Assembly (NCBI RefSeq): GCF_014655295.1
Contig: NZ_BNBI01000014.1
Span: forward strand, 1-64,000
Reading direction: 5' to 3'
DNA from: Streptomyces fumanus
GTDB taxonomy: Bacteria > Actinomycetota > Actinomycetes > Streptomycetales > Streptomycetaceae
DNA length: 64,000 nt
The position numbers were made by a program, and so were the translations under genes. A model generated the notes under the pieces. That model saw nothing but the letters and a program-made list of their open reading frames with translations. It had not been told where the DNA came from and searched no databases. Shown here in pieces: positions 62,502 to 64,000 of this stretch (position 1 is its first letter; each line of letters opens with the position of its first letter).

Positions 62502-64000
62502 GAGTCGTCAGTTCCGGCGCCGGGCCGGGACCCGCACCGCGCCGCCCCGGCGACGGCGGCCTCGCCCGCGGTCGCCGCCTCGGGCGACAGGTCGGGGCCG
62601 GTGGGCAGCATGTCCAGCAGGGCGGCCGGCAGCTTGCGGGCGTCCGCCAGGTCGTAACCGAGGGCCGTGGCGGCCTCCTCCGACGCCACCCGGTACTTGC
62701 GGCCGGTGTCGGCCACGACGTAGGTGGTGTCGCCGAGCACGGTGCCCGTACTGCTCAGCGCGCGCACCAGGCCACCGCCCGAGACCGGGACCGCGATCGC
62801 GTCCACGGCCAGACAGGGTGCGGCCGTCGCCTCCCCCGGCGCCGAGGCGCCGGCGGCGACCTCGGTGGCCGCCACCGTCTCCAGGCTCACCGCGGTCCCC
62901 CGCTCGCCGCGTGGCGCGAGGCGGACGCAGAGGTCGGTGTCGTCGGCGAGGGACAGCGGCCCGGGTGGCGTCCGGGGCAGCGCGGCGCCCTCGCGCTCGG
63001 CGGCGGCCGCCTCACCGCCCGCGTCCCTGGGCGACAGGGCCTGGTCCGGTGCCCCCGAGGAGAGGGCCAGGGCCTGCGGGACCTTCCCCCCGTACGCCTT
63101 CTCCCGCGTCGCGGGAGCGGCGAGGGCGAGGGCGGCCTGGGTGGTGGTGACGGGCACCAGACCCGAGCGCAGCAGCAGGTAGTACTGCTGGGCGGAGCCG
63201 GGGGCGCGGGTGACGAAGACCTGTCCGGTGCGGGTCGCCGTACCGTCCAGGTCGGGTCCCGCGCCGCCCAGGCCGGTCACCGACGGCGGGGCGAGGTCGG
63301 CGCCGGCCGGCACCGCGTCGAGGAAGGCCGCCGACACGGGCAGGGGGGTCACCGAGCCGAAACCGAGCGCCGTCGCCGCGGTCCGGCCCTGCGGCAGCCG
63401 GTGCCGCCGTCCGTCCGTCACCAGGTACAGGGTGCCGTCCTCGGCGCCGACCAGGACGCCCTTGCCCGGCAGCGTGCCGCCGCGCAGCCGGGAGTCCACC
63501 ACCAGAGTCGTACGGCCGCGGCGGCCACTGGAGTCGGCGGGGACCGTTCCCGCGCACACCTGCCACGCGGTCGGCCCGCCGGCGTCCGGCAGGTCGTCGG
63601 GTGCCCCGGGGATGCCCACCGGGTCGCCGTGCGGGGTCCCCCGCAGCGAGGCGGAGGCGACCGTGTCGGTGACGAGGCCCTCGCCCACCAGCAGCCGGGC
63701 GGAGGCGTAGTTGCGCACCGGCCGCAGGCGTTCGCCGTCGAAGAGGTAGCGGGTGCCCGTGCCCTTGTCGACGACCAGGGTGCGGCCGTCGCGCCAGCCG
63801 GTGGCTCCGCCGGGGCTGATCAGCCCGTAGACGAGGAAGCCCACGCACAGCACGATCGAGAAGACGGTGCCCACCAGCACGGCCCGGTCGGTGCGCCGGG
63901 TCGGCGGTTCGGGGATGTCGGGGTCGGCCCGCAGGAGCCCGCTGGTCAGTCGGGTGACGACGAAGCGGTGGGCCTGGACCTGGTCGCGCCGGTTCTGCAT
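62498..64000 (-). CDS. eccB: Type VII secretion protein EccB
   Basis: A 500-aa protein whose ATG is the last codon of the window, so upstream signals cannot be seen. The N-terminal cytosolic stretch is MQNRRDQVQAHRFVVTRL. A single membrane helix, VLVGTVFSIVLCVGFLVYG, lies at about residues 41-59, and the large remainder is extracytoplasmic. GTRYLFDGERLRPVRNYASARLLV, with the GGPTAW block and the closing LDMLPTGPDLSP, is typical of actinobacterial EccB. EccB is a structural subunit of the ESX membrane complex. Its location just upstream of the Esx and giant substrate genes ties them to one secretion system. Confidence 0.92.
   Translation of the reverse strand: MQNRRDQVQAHRFVVTRLTSGLLRADPDIPEPPTRRTDRAVLVGTVFSIVLCVGFLVYGLISPGGATGWRDGRTLVVDKGTGTRYLFDGERLRPVRNYASARLLVGEGLVTDTVASASLRGTPHGDPVGIPGAPDDLPDAGGPTAWQVCAGTVPADSSGRRGRTTLVVDSRLRGGTLPGKGVLVGAEDGTLYLVTDGRRHRLPQGRTAATALGFGSVTPLPVSAAFLDAVPAGADLAPPSVTGLGGAGPDLDGTATRTGQVFVTRAPGSAQQYYLLLRSGLVPVTTTQAALALAAPATREKAYGGKVPQALALSSGAPDQALSPRDAGGEAAAAEREGAALPRTPPGPLSLADDTDLCVRLAPRGERGTAVSLETVAATEVAAGASAPGEATAAPCLAVDAIAVPVSGGGLVRALSSTGTVLGDTTYVVADTGRKYRVASEEAATALGYDLADARKLPAALLDMLPTGPDLSPEAATAGEAAVAGAARCGSRPGAGTDDS

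Overview
The window is high-GC actinobacterial DNA, most likely from a Streptomyces or close relative. The signs are strong GC bias at third codon positions, GTG starts, AGGAG-type ribosome sites, an AfsR/SARP-type regulator and a Streptomyces-style type VII secretion (T7SS) gene set. No RNA genes, insertion sequences or CRISPR arrays were seen.

Region 1 (1-7,804): the 3' end of a 6-phosphogluconate dehydrogenase gene overlaps a histidine phosphatase gene. Facing them, across a 9-bp-stem terminator, is an FAD disulfide oxidoreductase gene. Next come a short AfsR-like SARP regulator and, convergent with it, a protein that fuses a right-handed beta-helix to two EccA-type AAA ATPase domains.

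Region 2 (8,069-13,348): a redox and efflux block, all on the minus strand. One likely operon holds a flavodoxin-fold quinone reductase, an MFS transporter and a TetR regulator, read from a good promoter with a palindromic operator in its spacer. A second possible operon holds an alpha/beta hydrolase, an unrecognised 239-aa protein and an aldo/keto reductase.

Region 3 (13,559-64,000): the main feature, a minus-strand T7SS locus. It reads eccB, two Esx-like small proteins, a 147-aa helical protein, a 1,248-aa AAWKG-family protein with PDG repeats, a YbaB/EbfC-like protein, a WXG-like protein and then one uninterrupted 42.8-kb gene for a 14,276-aa protein. The giant protein begins with a hydrophobic helical domain resembling CpnT/WXG100-like T7SS substrates. 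It carries a series of enzyme-like domains aimed at eukaryotic-type targets: a metzincin protease (HExxHxxGxxD plus Met-turn), an anthrax edema factor/ExoY-like nucleotidyl cyclase, a papain-fold Tox-PL deamidase-like domain, an anthrax lethal factor-like zinc protease and two C-terminal OTU cysteine protease domains. Two amidoligase-like domains are more tentative. The enzyme domains are separated by long arrays of divergent beta-rich modules (about 17), an alpha-helical repeat region and 8-9 copies of a ~90-residue helical repeat.

Working model (inference): the small Esx-like proteins and EccB belong to the export machinery, the beta-helix/AAA protein is an EccA-like accessory ATPase, and the giant protein is a cell-surface or secreted multi-effector. 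Similar CACAYGTG palindromes lie upstream of both the beta-helix/AAA gene and the Esx genes, which suggests shared control. No immunity gene is evident next to the giant gene, and several of its catalytic types act on ubiquitin, MAP-kinase-kinase-like or cyclic-nucleotide systems, so a eukaryotic target (amoeba, fungus, invertebrate or plant) is more likely than bacterial competitors.
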